Shown here one piece after another: positions 1 to 5,855 of a stretch of DNA of 22,069 bases. The notes under the pieces are model-generated. The model had not been told where the DNA came from and did not search any database. It saw only the letters and a program-made list of their open reading frames with translations. The stretch comes from a virus. The stretch covers positions 1-22,069 of the IMG/VR virus record IMGVR_UViG_3300030101_000571, one strand, 5' to 3'. Made by a program: the position numbers and the translations under genes. How positions within the stretch are numbered: position 1 is the first letter of the stretch; every line of letters begins with the position of its first letter.

Positions 1-1823
1 CAGAGGTAAATATATTTACTAGCAAAGCATTTACTGAGGATAATTTTAAAGAATTTGGATCTGGAAAGTTTAGACTTACAGCCCAACAAGGAGCAGCAAT
101 AACACTTCCAAATGGCAATACAGTACAAAAAGCATTTAGAGGCATAGCGGAATCTTCAGCACAGAAATTAGATTTAGCTGTCAGGTCGGGAGTCTTTTCT
201 GGAGAGACACTAGACCAGATCAGTAGGAGATTAATTGGCAGACTTAGCTTTTCACAAAAAGGTAATGTCAAACAAATTGCACTTGCTGGTGGTGAATTAA
301 CAAAACTAGCCAATCATCAGATCCAAACTATTGTTAGAACATCTGTTAATCAAGTTACAAATCAAGCATCACAGGCTGTTTATGCAGCAAATAAAAAGGT
401 ATCACCTAAATATGAATATGTTGCAACGCTGGATTCTCGAACAAGTGTTATATGTCAGCGACTTGATGGACAGACATTTGATTACAATAATGGCCCGACA
501 CCACCGCAACACTTTAATTGTCGATCTACTACTGTCCCTGTTGTGGACTTTGATGGTTTACAAAAGAAATATCCTAACCTTGAAAAGCCGCCAGCAACAC
601 AGTTTGACACCAGACCATCAGCTACAGGCAGAGTTCCGCAGGGAACAACATACGGAAACTGGTTATTAAATCAAGATAGAAAGCTGCAAGTTAAGACTTT
701 AGGAAGCGAAGGTAAAGTTAGAATATTTAAAAAATTAGCAAAAAGGGAAGGATCAGGACAGGCAGCTTTAAGAAAGATGATTCGCAATGATGGAACAGAG
801 GTATCACTTGCAAAATTAAAACAATTATATGGAAAGCCCACTGTAGTCAAGCGTAAACCAACTGTTGCCCCACCCAAACCGAAAGCAGTGGTCGGAACTG
901 CTGTGGCATCTGACTTTATTAAATCTAAGCCACTTAAAAAGCTTACTGAGAAAGAGTTGTTGGCTGACCTTAAAAAATTCAGAGAGCATGAAATAAAAAT
1001 ACAAACTTTGAGAGGCATCAAGAATCCATATACAGGGCCAATAGATTTCAAGATTCAATCTTTAGAGCAAGGTTTGAGCATAGAAAAAGTGATTACAAAA
1101 GATTCTCCTATGTACAACGATTATCTTTTCTGGAAACAGGGTTTTAATAAAAGACCGACAAGGGTTAAAAATGTTCAAGCATTAAAAGATAGAAAAGATT
1201 TAGTAAAAGGTGCTGATGGTGAAAACCTTGTTTTATATCGAGGAGTTTCAAATGATAATTGGAATGACCAGTTTAAGGGTATAGGTAAGGCTGGCGACAA
1301 TTACTTTGCTGGTGAAGGTATATATGGCAACGGAACGTATGCCGCAGCTAGAAATCTTCATGGAACAAAAGCAACTTTATCAAAAAGTACAAAAAATGCC
1401 ATTGAAATAGCTGAAAACTACACTCAGAGCAATAGGTTTGCAGAAGCATTAACTGTTGCTGAAAAGAAAAAAAGAATTACTGCATTTGGATTAAAAAAAG
1501 ATGCAAACTTTAAAACTTGGGAGAAGGGTTCAAGTACAAAAAATTTAAAGTTTGAACACGCATTTCCAGATTCAAATTGGTACAAACAAACCTTCCAGAA
1601 ATGGGAAGATGAAACTATTGCTAAAGCAAAAAAACTTACAGGGTATGATATAGAGACAGTCGGTGAAGCTTGTAGCATTTTGGGGATAGATGGATACCAA
1701 GTGCCGTTGCCCCTAGTTGAGCTTGTTAAGGAAGGTGGTCAGGAACTAATGCACTTTGATGCTGACTATTGGGTAATACTCAATAGATCAGCTATAGTAG
1801 TTAGTGATACAGTAGATATATGA
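1..1823 (+). CDS. MuF-like minor head protein with C-terminal ADP-ribosyltransferase-like domain (5' partial)
   Basis: The reading frame is open from base 3 to the TGA at 1821-1823 and its start lies outside the window, so at least 606 residues are visible. Residues 144-175 (bases 432-526) carry the MuF signature: LDSRTS, then C151, then a DG pair, then PPQHFNCR with H170 and C173. MuF (Mu gpF / SPP1 gp7) proteins are minor head proteins at the portal, some of which are ejected with the DNA. A lysine/proline-rich linker follows. The last roughly 200 residues contain LYRGVS (Arg codon at 1242), GEGIYGNGTY (about 1314-1343), LGIDGY and VILNRSAIVV (about 1773-1802), in the order seen in ADP-ribosyltransferase folds. 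The in-frame ATG at 543 is internal, because the MuF motif lies upstream of it. The MuF call is strong; the ART call is motif-based inference and no catalytic Glu was assigned. The likely upstream neighbour is the portal gene, outside the window. Confidence 0.8.
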   Translation, partial: EVNIFTSKAFTEDNFKEFGSGKFRLTAQQGAAITLPNGNTVQKAFRGIAESSAQKLDLAVRSGVFSGETLDQISRRLIGRLSFSQKGNVKQIALAGGELTKLANHQIQTIVRTSVNQVTNQASQAVYAANKKVSPKYEYVATLDSRTSVICQRLDGQTFDYNNGPTPPQHFNCRSTTVPVVDFDGLQKKYPNLEKPPATQFDTRPSATGRVPQGTTYGNWLLNQDRKLQVKTLGSEGKVRIFKKLAKREGSGQAALRKMIRNDGTEVSLAKLKQLYGKPTVVKRKPTVAPPKPKAVVGTAVASDFIKSKPLKKLTEKELLADLKKFREHEIKIQTLRGIKNPYTGPIDFKIQSLEQGLSIEKVITKDSPMYNDYLFWKQGFNKRPTRVKNVQALKDRKDLVKGADGENLVLYRGVSNDNWNDQFKGIGKAGDNYFAGEGIYGNGTYAAARNLHGTKATLSKSTKNAIEIAENYTQSNRFAEALTVAEKKKRITAFGLKKDANFKTWEKGSSTKNLKFEHAFPDSNWYKQTFQKWEDETIAKAKKLTGYDIETVGEACSILGIDGYQVPLPLVELVKEGGQELMHFDADYWVILNRSAIVVSDTVDI

Positions 1824-1984
1824 TTGACAATGACATTTTTTTCTCCAGAGATCTAGCAAAATTAATGACAACTTTGCATTTGGATACTAAACAACGGAGA
1901 AAATGTATTGAAGAAGCTTCAAAAGCAAAAGATTTTGAGTCTTTTGTTCAAGATTTTAATGACGGAAAAATATCTTTTAATTGA
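1820..1984 (+). CDS. 54-aa hypothetical protein coupled to the MuF gene
   Basis: The ATG at 1820-1822 overlaps the MuF stop codon (ATGA), the arrangement expected for translational coupling, and the frame runs to TGA at 1982-1984. The 54-residue product starts MIDNDIFFSRDLAKLM and is near charge-neutral (about 10 acidic, 9 basic residues). It looks helical and has one cysteine (C29), with no signal peptide or membrane segment. I do not recognise a family. Because it sits directly behind a MuF protein with an ART-like tail, an immunity or chaperone role is conceivable but is only a positional guess. Confidence 0.55.
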   Translation: MIDNDIFFSRDLAKLMTTLHLDTKQRRKCIEEASKAKDFESFVQDFNDGKISFN

Positions 1985-2009
1985 CTTGTTACTTTTTTAG
2001 TTGTAATCT
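1981..2009 (+). promoter_or_regulatory. Weak candidate sigma70-type promoter
   Basis: TTGACT (1981-1986, 5 of 6 to the -35 consensus) overlaps the end of the 54-aa gene. A 17-base spacer leads to TAATCT (2004-2009, poor -10). TCTAAT at 2007-2012 is a better -10 but with a 20-base spacer. It lies in the 48-base gap before the 82-aa gene, the first sizeable gap after the MuF gene. Confidence 0.2.
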
Positions 2010-2032
2010 AATTTCAGATAGAAACTTTCGCA

Positions 2033-2281
2033 ATGAACAACTTTTTCACAACCTTTTTTAAGGAAAAGAATTTAGACTTTCAATACTACACAGTTAATTC
2101 ACCAAACGGAACTCCAAACCTTATTCCATCTACTGTTGTTATTGATGCAATCAAAAATACAAAAGGACAAGAGGCTGCAAAGATCAAAGATACATTAATT
2201 AAAATTGATTTTATAAATGGCAATATTCACAATTATTTGCAACACTTAGCCCAAGCATTAGCAAAGGATTTAAACTTTTAA
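2033..2281 (+). CDS. 82-aa phage protein of unknown function
   Basis: This 82-residue protein starts MNNFFTTFFKEK and ends with a helical segment containing KIDFINGNIHNYLQHLAQALAK (residues 57-78). That pattern, a short N-terminal helix, a strand with VVIDAI and then 'IDF-NG' followed by a helix with LA, resembles a small phage protein family often found near head genes; I know of no established function. The ATG at 2033 follows a 48-base gap without a clear Shine-Dalgarno site. The TAA stop (2279-2281) overlaps the next ATG (TAATG), so it heads a coupled run of small genes. Its composition is ordinary, unlike the lysine-rich genes that follow. Confidence 0.75.
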   Translation: MNNFFTTFFKEKNLDFQYYTVNSPNGTPNLIPSTVVIDAIKNTKGQEAAKIKDTLIKIDFINGNIHNYLQHLAQALAKDLNF

Positions 2282-2430
2282 TGCCTCTCAAAAAAGGTAA
2301 GTCACAGAAGTCTATCAGTGCCAATATAAGGCTACTTATGAGAGAAGGCCGCACATTAAAGCAAGCTCAGGCTATAGCACTATCTACAGCGGGTAAAAAA
2401 AAGAAAGCTAAAAAACGCAAAAGGAAGTAA
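2281..2430 (+). CDS. 49-aa lysine-rich small phage protein
   Basis: The ATG overlaps the preceding stop (TAATG). The 49-residue product begins MPLKKGKSQKSISANIR, continues with an amphipathic helix containing LMREGRTLKQAQAIALS, and ends in a K/R-rich tail (AKKRKRK). By count it has 18 K/R and one acidic residue. The arrangement 'PLKKGKS..S-I-S-x-N-I....M-x-x-G-x-x-x-K-Q-A-x-A-I-A-L-S' is one I recognise as a recurrent tiny protein of tailed phages, usually between portal/MuF and capsid genes, with no assigned function. The charge suggests nucleic-acid contact (inference). It starts the array of small basic genes. Confidence 0.75.
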   Translation: MPLKKGKSQKSISANIRLLMREGRTLKQAQAIALSTAGKKKKAKKRKRK

Positions 2431-2455
2431 TATATAGGCAGCTACTTTTATTGTC
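2428..2455 (+). promoter_or_regulatory. Candidate -10 box and U-rich leader before the 25-aa gene
   Basis: TAATATATA begins on the stop codon of the preceding gene (TAA 2428-2430) and gives a TATATA box at 2431-2436. The start codon at 2456 is preceded by TACTTTTATTGTC with no Shine-Dalgarno sequence. The same layout recurs before the tail tube and tape measure genes. No -35 element is visible. Confidence 0.3.
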
Positions 2456-2533
2456 ATGCCTAGAGGTGTCGGCTACGGTTCTTCCATGAAGCCAAAAACA
2501 AAGAAGAAAAAGAAAAAAGGAGGCAAGAAGTAA
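2456..2533 (+). CDS. 25-aa glycine/lysine-rich micro-protein
   Basis: ATG at 2456, TAA at 2531-2533, with the stop overlapping the next ATG. The product is MPRGVGYGSSMKPKTK followed by a run of lysines ending GGKK: 10 lysines and 1 arginine among 25 residues and no acidic residue. Tiny proteins of the form 'MP-[RK]-G-V-G-Y-G' plus a lysine tail occur in other phage genomes in similar positions, which is the main support besides the stop-start overlap downstream. Function is unknown; it could bind DNA or the negatively charged capsid interior (inference). Confidence 0.55.
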   Translation: MPRGVGYGSSMKPKTKKKKKKGGKK

Positions 2534-2622
2534 TGGCTAAAACATTTTTTGAAAAACTTAATGAGTACAAGGCAGAAAAGTCAAAGCCAAAGCAGTCAAA
2601 ACCTAAAAAAGACAAAGACTGA
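2533..2622 (+). CDS. 29-aa lysine-rich hypothetical micro-protein
   Basis: ATG at 2533 overlaps the preceding TAA, and TGA at 2620-2622 overlaps the next ATG at 2622, so it is coupled on both sides. The product starts MAKTFFEKLNEYKAEK and ends in KPKKDKD, with 10 lysines and 5 acidic residues, probably one short helix. I recognise no family. The stop-start overlaps at both ends are the evidence that it is translated rather than a chance ORF. Confidence 0.5.
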   Translation: MAKTFFEKLNEYKAEKSKPKQSKPKKDKD

Positions 2623-2846
2623 TGGTTCGCAGACGTTTCCGCAAAGTTGCAAAAGATAAAAAAACAGGTGTTGCTAAGAAATACCTTAGCGGTGCAAAAA
2701 ATAAAGCTGCAAAGGCAGCGGAGATAAAACGTACATCAGCAGCTTACAAGAGAGGAGAGTTTATAGATATTCAAGCTGTATCAAAATCGCGGACTAAACA
2801 AAATGCCAGCAAGAAAAAAAAGCGTAAAAAAAGCACCACCCGCTAG
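2622..2846 (+). CDS. 74-aa basic phage protein (KDKKTGVAKKYLSG type)
   Basis: ATG overlaps the previous stop (ATGA). The 74-residue product begins MVRRRFRKVAKDKKTG, continues with KKYLSGAKNKAAKAAEIKR and a 'YKRG' turn, and ends in a K/R-rich tail. The pattern 'KD-KTG-x-x-KKY-x-x-G....EI-x-x-T-x-x-x-Y-x-x-G' belongs to a small conserved family of unknown function in marine phages and some other viruses; I think it is a catalogued DUF but cannot confirm the number. The 3' end overlaps the next gene by 44 bases in another frame. Confidence 0.7.
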   Translation: MVRRRFRKVAKDKKTGVAKKYLSGAKNKAAKAAEIKRTSAAYKRGEFIDIQAVSKSRTKQNASKKKKRKKSTTR

Positions 2847-3072
2847 ACCTTTAAGTGCCACAGTCGTGGAAACACTTAGAAAGAAAGCAAAAAATTCAAG
2901 ATTTACCCTTACTCAGCTAAAAGCTGTTTACAGAAGAGGTCAAGGAGCTTATTTGTCTGGTGGATCAAGAAATGTTCCTATGGCTGCATGGGCTATGGGC
3001 AGAGTAAATAGTTTTATTAGTGGAAAAGGTGGAGCTAGAACAGCAGATGCTGATATTATGAGGAAAAAATAA
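2803..3072 (+). CDS. 89-aa conserved phage protein (DUF5824-like)
   Basis: After a basic N-terminus (MPARKKSVKKAP), residues 33-88 carry a highly conserved block: FTLTQLKAVYRRGQGAYLSG, then GSRNVPMAAWAMGRVNSF, then a DAD near the end. The invariant-looking 'VYRRGQGAY-x-S-G-SR' and 'WAMGRVNSF' stretches match a family known to me from marine phages and large viruses (I believe DUF5824). Its function is unknown; the Arg/Gly/aromatic pattern would suit binding nucleic acid or a capsid partner (inference). The start lies 44 bases inside the previous gene, so the overlap is genuine dual coding if both starts are used. Confidence 0.75.
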   Translation: MPARKKSVKKAPPARPLSATVVETLRKKAKNSRFTLTQLKAVYRRGQGAYLSGGSRNVPMAAWAMGRVNSFISGKGGARTADADIMRKK

Positions 3073-3073
3073 A

Positions 3074-3229
3074 ATGAAACTTACTACAAGACAAAAGAAC
3101 ACACTTAAGAAGCATCAGGAAACGCATGGTCATACAAAGGCACACATGGAATATATGAAGCGTAAGATGAGAGAAGGCATGAGTTTTACGCAAGCTCATA
3201 GGATGGCAATGAGTAAAAAAGGCAAATGA
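3074..3229 (+). CDS. 51-aa basic, histidine-rich small phage protein
   Basis: ATG at 3074 lies one base after the preceding stop, and TGA at 3227-3229 overlaps the next ATG (ATGA). The product begins MKLTTRQKNTLKKHQETHGH, followed by THMEYMKRKM-like helical sequence (HMEYMKRKMREGMSFTQAH) and a basic C-terminus. The motif 'MKLT-R-Q-K-x-T-L-K-x-H ... H-M-x-x-M ... M-x-x-G-x-x-F-x-x-A-H' recurs in small proteins of other phages in this neighbourhood. The 'R-E-G-x-x-x-x-Q-A' helix resembles that of the 49-aa protein at 2281, so the two may be distantly related (inference). Function is unknown. Confidence 0.7.
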   Translation: MKLTTRQKNTLKKHQETHGHTKAHMEYMKRKMREGMSFTQAHRMAMSKKGK

Positions 3230-3510
3230 GCAAAGATCCGAGACTTAAAAGATTTGGATTGTCTGGTTTTAATAAACCCAAGAGAACCCCATCACATCCA
3301 ACAAAGTCTCACGTTGTTTTGGCAAAAGAAGGCGATAAGGTCAAATTAATCAGGTTTGGTATGCAAGGAGCAGCTACAAAACCACCAAGAAAGGGTGAAT
3401 CTGACGCAGATAAGGCAAAAAGACGCAGTTTTAAGGCTAGACACGCAAAAAATATTGCAAAAGGCAAAATGTCAGCAGCTTTTTGGGCAGACAGAACCAA
3501 GTGGAGCTAA
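3226..3510 (+). CDS. 94-aa basic conserved phage protein (RHAKNIAKGKMSAAFWA type)
   Basis: ATG overlaps the previous stop. The 94-residue protein has two conserved blocks: KPKRTPSHPTKSHVVLAKEG with KLIRFGMQG (residues 17-49), and RRSFKARHAKNIAKGKMSAAFWADRTKW near the C-terminus. Both occur in a small family of phage and viral proteins of unknown function that I recognise by pattern, probably a catalogued DUF. The protein is strongly basic. It closes the array of seven tiny basic genes and sits just upstream of the scaffold gene, so a role in head assembly, packaging or DNA condensation is plausible but unproven. Confidence 0.75.
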   Translation: MSKDPRLKRFGLSGFNKPKRTPSHPTKSHVVLAKEGDKVKLIRFGMQGAATKPPRKGESDADKAKRRSFKARHAKNIAKGKMSAAFWADRTKWS

Positions 3511-3539
3511 CATTGTGAATAATTGTAAATTTTTAATTT

Positions 3540-4214
3540 ATGGCAGACGAAGCAATTAAGCCTGACAACTCAGCGGAAATGGCTGCACTTAAGGCAGAAG
3601 TAGACAGACTAAGAAAGTCTAATTCTGAAATATTAGATGATTATAAAAAAGCAAAAGAGGCGGCAAAAGCTGTTCCCCCTGATGTAGATGTAGATGCTCT
3701 CATTGCCTTTAAACAAAAAAAAGAACAGGAGGAGCTTGAGGCAAAAGGTAGATATGAAGAGGCCACAGAAAAACTGGCAACTCAATACAGGCAAGCCGAA
3801 GAACAACAAAAGTTAAAAATACAAGAGCTTGAAAAAAGGCAGAGAGAATTAGAAGTTGAAGCTCCAGCAGTTACAGCCCTTGCTGATGTTGTGCATGATC
3901 CCCAATATGTGCTATCTCGCATTAGCAAGGATCAACTAACAAGAGAGGCTGATGGAACAGTAGTTGTAGTTGATGGATATAACAGAACACCTGTCAAAGA
4001 ATGGGCTATGTCTCAAATGCCTCAATGGGTACAGAAAAACCCAAGACCACAAGGAGGTGGAGCTACAACAACAAAAGTACAGACAGAATTTGTTGCTGCG
4101 ACTGGTGACAAAAACCCATTTGCAAAGGAATCATTTAACTTAACAGAACAAGCGAGATTATATAAAACAGATATTAATAAATATAATATGCTCAAAAACG
4201 CAGTTACAGGTTAG
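3540..4214 (+). CDS. Head scaffolding protein
   Basis: This 224-residue, Glu/Lys/Gln-rich protein sits directly upstream of the major capsid gene, the usual place for a scaffold. Coiled-coil segments are visible at about residues 12-45 (alternating hydrophobics in MAALKAEVDRLRKS) and 60-112 (EQEELEAKGRYEEATEKLA onward). The C-terminus has NPFAKESFNLTEQARLYK near residues 193-210, a short block common at the end of phage scaffolds, where the terminal helix binds coat protein. It would direct procapsid assembly and then leave. The start is preceded by a U-rich leader (TTTTTAATTT) with no Shine-Dalgarno site, as before several other genes here. Confidence 0.8.
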   Translation: MADEAIKPDNSAEMAALKAEVDRLRKSNSEILDDYKKAKEAAKAVPPDVDVDALIAFKQKKEQEELEAKGRYEEATEKLATQYRQAEEQQKLKIQELEKRQRELEVEAPAVTALADVVHDPQYVLSRISKDQLTREADGTVVVVDGYNRTPVKEWAMSQMPQWVQKNPRPQGGGATTTKVQTEFVAATGDKNPFAKESFNLTEQARLYKTDINKYNMLKNAVTG

Positions 4215-4281
4215 TATATAGACAACGTGGTTGTGCCATGTCAGAGGTTGTGCCTCGAAGTAAACATATCTATTAATTCAC
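4215..4281 (+). promoter_or_regulatory. Capsid gene leader: TATATA box and two hairpins with identical UUGUG loops
   Basis: TATATA lies at 4215-4220 just after the scaffold stop. Hairpin 1 pairs ACGTGG (4225-4230) with CCATGT (4236-4241), including one G-U pair, around loop TTGTG (4231-4235). Hairpin 2 pairs GAGG (4244-4247) with CCTC (4253-4256) around the same loop TTGTG (4248-4252). If the TATATA box is a -10, transcripts would begin near 4226-4228, so the hairpins would form the 5' end of the capsid mRNA. There is no U-run after them, so they are not a standard terminator, and no Shine-Dalgarno site precedes the ATG at 4282. Confidence 0.45.
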
Positions 4282-5319
4282 ATGGCGACAGTTCGCAGTG
4301 ATTTAATTATTCCAGAGGTGTTTACACCCTATTTGATCGAGGCTACTACTCAGACTGATAGCTTTCTTCAAAGTGGGGTTGTGCAACCTTTGGCTGAATT
4401 AAATCTTTCAGCAGAAAGAGGTGGCGACTTTGTAAAGATCCCATCATATTCTGCAAACTTATCAGGCGATTTTGAAGTTTTAACAGACTCAACATCATTA
4501 ACTCCAGCAAAGATAACAACAGGCGACCAGATTGCGGCTGTTCTTCACAGAGGACGAGCATTTTCCGCAAGGGATTTAGCTAGTCTTGCTGTTGGCAGTT
4601 CAACTGATCCTATGGCTGCTATTGCTCAAAAGATGGCGGCATACGTCAACAACCAGAAACAGAAGGATTTATATTCTTGCTTAACTGGTGCATTTGGTTC
4701 TATCAACAACAACTCAAGTGCTTCAGCATTGTTTGATTTAACAATCGACAGCGAATCTGGAGACACACCTACAGCATTGAGTCCTAGACACGTTGCTAAG
4801 GCACAGTCATTACTTGGCGATCAAGGTGGCAAGCTTACAACGATTGCAATGCACAGTCGTGTTTACTACGATCTTGTAGAAAGAAGAGCAGTTGACTTTG
4901 TTGCAGCAACAGATATCAACGGTGGTGGTGCTACAGCATCAGGTGGTTCTATTGAGAACGCATTTGGGAATCCAACAGTTCCCACATTCATGGGACTTAG
5001 AGTAATAATTTCAGATGATATTCCAAAAACTGGAAGCGGCTCAACAACTGAGTACAGCGTGTTTATGTTCCAAAACGGAGCAGTTGTAACAGGCGAACAA
5101 GCTCCAATAAGAACACAGACAGATAGAGACATTCTTGCACTTGAGGAAGCTATGGCAGTGGATCTCCACTACATCTATCACCCTGTCGGTCTTAAGTATG
5201 CTGTATCAACAGTAAACCCAAATAGAACAGTCTTAGAGACAGTTGGTTCATGGTCGAGAACTTACGAATTAAAGAATATCGGTATCGTAAGAGCTACCGT
5301 TGTTTCAAATAACGACTAG
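4282..5319 (+). CDS. Major capsid protein (Gp13-like family)
   Basis: This 345-residue protein follows the scaffold and precedes the connector genes. Its N-terminus (LIIPEVFTPYLIEAT, residues 8-22) and the blocks GGDFVKIPSY (47-56), LTPAKITTGDQ (73-83) with LHRGRAFSARDLA (88-100) and DPMAAIAQKMAAYVNNQKQ (109-127) match the siphovirus coat family with the sequence layout of Gp13-like major capsid proteins, which adopt an HK97 fold. Length fits the family. It forms the icosahedral shell. No protease domain or delta domain is visible in it, consistent with the separate scaffold gene. The ATG is chosen because it gives the family-typical N-terminus; it follows a structured leader and has no Shine-Dalgarno site. 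Confidence 0.92.
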   Translation: MATVRSDLIIPEVFTPYLIEATTQTDSFLQSGVVQPLAELNLSAERGGDFVKIPSYSANLSGDFEVLTDSTSLTPAKITTGDQIAAVLHRGRAFSARDLASLAVGSSTDPMAAIAQKMAAYVNNQKQKDLYSCLTGAFGSINNNSSASALFDLTIDSESGDTPTALSPRHVAKAQSLLGDQGGKLTTIAMHSRVYYDLVERRAVDFVAATDINGGGATASGGSIENAFGNPTVPTFMGLRVIISDDIPKTGSGSTTEYSVFMFQNGAVVTGEQAPIRTQTDRDILALEEAMAVDLHYIYHPVGLKYAVSTVNPNRTVLETVGSWSRTYELKNIGIVRATVVSNND

Positions 5320-5331
5320 AGGTAATCAATC

Positions 5332-5697
5332 ATGTCATCTTTATTTGATGTAACTGCTGGGTCATTAATCGGCCCAACAACAGGCGGCACTGTAACTCAG
5401 GCATCTAATAAGTCAACAGGTGTGACTTTAAATGCTGAGTCTGGTCAAATCACCATGAACGGTGCGGCTTTAGGTGCTGGAGCAGAAGTTAGCTTCACTG
5501 TCACTAATAGCAAAATCTCAGCTACTGACGTTGTTCTTGTAAACCATAGTTCTGGCGGTACTGCTGGAGCATATATGGCTCAAGCTAACTTAATTGCTGA
5601 CGGATCATTTAAAATATCTGTTACCAATTTGACAAGTGGATCTGAGTCTGAAGCAATTGTTCTTAGCTTTGTAGCCCTTAAAGGTGCTTCAAGTTAA
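5332..5697 (+). CDS. Probable capsid decoration (head) protein
   Basis: The 121-residue product is a predicted all-beta protein with many G, S, T and V residues. The block GGTVTQASNKSTGVTLN (residues 18-34) and the downstream 'G-Q-I-T-M-N-x-A-A-L' and 'SGGTAGAYMAQA' segments belong to a domain I recognise as a common phage head decoration/structural module placed right after the capsid gene, sometimes fused to other head proteins. A good Shine-Dalgarno (AGAGGT) precedes the ATG. It probably binds the outer surface of the mature capsid and stabilises it (family knowledge plus position). The TAA stop overlaps the next ATG. Confidence 0.65.
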   Translation: MSSLFDVTAGSLIGPTTGGTVTQASNKSTGVTLNAESGQITMNGAALGAGAEVSFTVTNSKISATDVVLVNHSSGGTAGAYMAQANLIADGSFKISVTNLTSGSESEAIVLSFVALKGASS

Positions 5698-5855
5698 TGT
5701 CAATTTACGCTTTTAGGCGTATGAGGGAACAAAACGAAGCTGCTCAAAAGGCGGCTTCAGTTTCCACATCAAAGCCAAAACGCAAACGCAAGTCACAAAA
5801 GGAATCAGTAAATGGCGATCTCAATAGTAGCGACAGTCGGAAGTGCGTCAGCTAA
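5697..5855 (+). CDS. 52-aa basic small phage protein (FRRMRE type)
   Basis: ATG overlaps the preceding TAA (TAATG) and the frame ends TAA at 5853-5855, inside the next gene with a 44-base overlap. The product begins MSIYAFRRMREQNEAAQKAA, then has a K/R cluster (SKPKRKRKSQK) and a hydrophilic tail. Small proteins starting '[AS]-x-Y-A-F-R-R-M-R' followed by a Lys/Arg/Pro-rich stretch occur in other phages between the decoration and connector genes. Function is unknown. The overlap suggests the tail residues (after about residue 38) are under dual coding. Confidence 0.6.
   Translation: MSIYAFRRMREQNEAAQKAASVSTSKPKRKRKSQKESVNGDLNSSDSRKCVS

Noticed and set aside
331-669. 112-aa + strand ORF
   Set aside because: Lies in another frame fully inside the MuF coding region, with no recognisable motif; a shadow.
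543-1823. A separate 426-aa gene starting at ATG 543
   Set aside because: The same frame is open back to base 3 and encodes the MuF signature just upstream, so 543 is an internal methionine of a longer protein.
4225-4256. Rho-independent terminator before the capsid gene
   Set aside because: Two short stems are present but no U-run follows, and the capsid gene must be transcribed just downstream.
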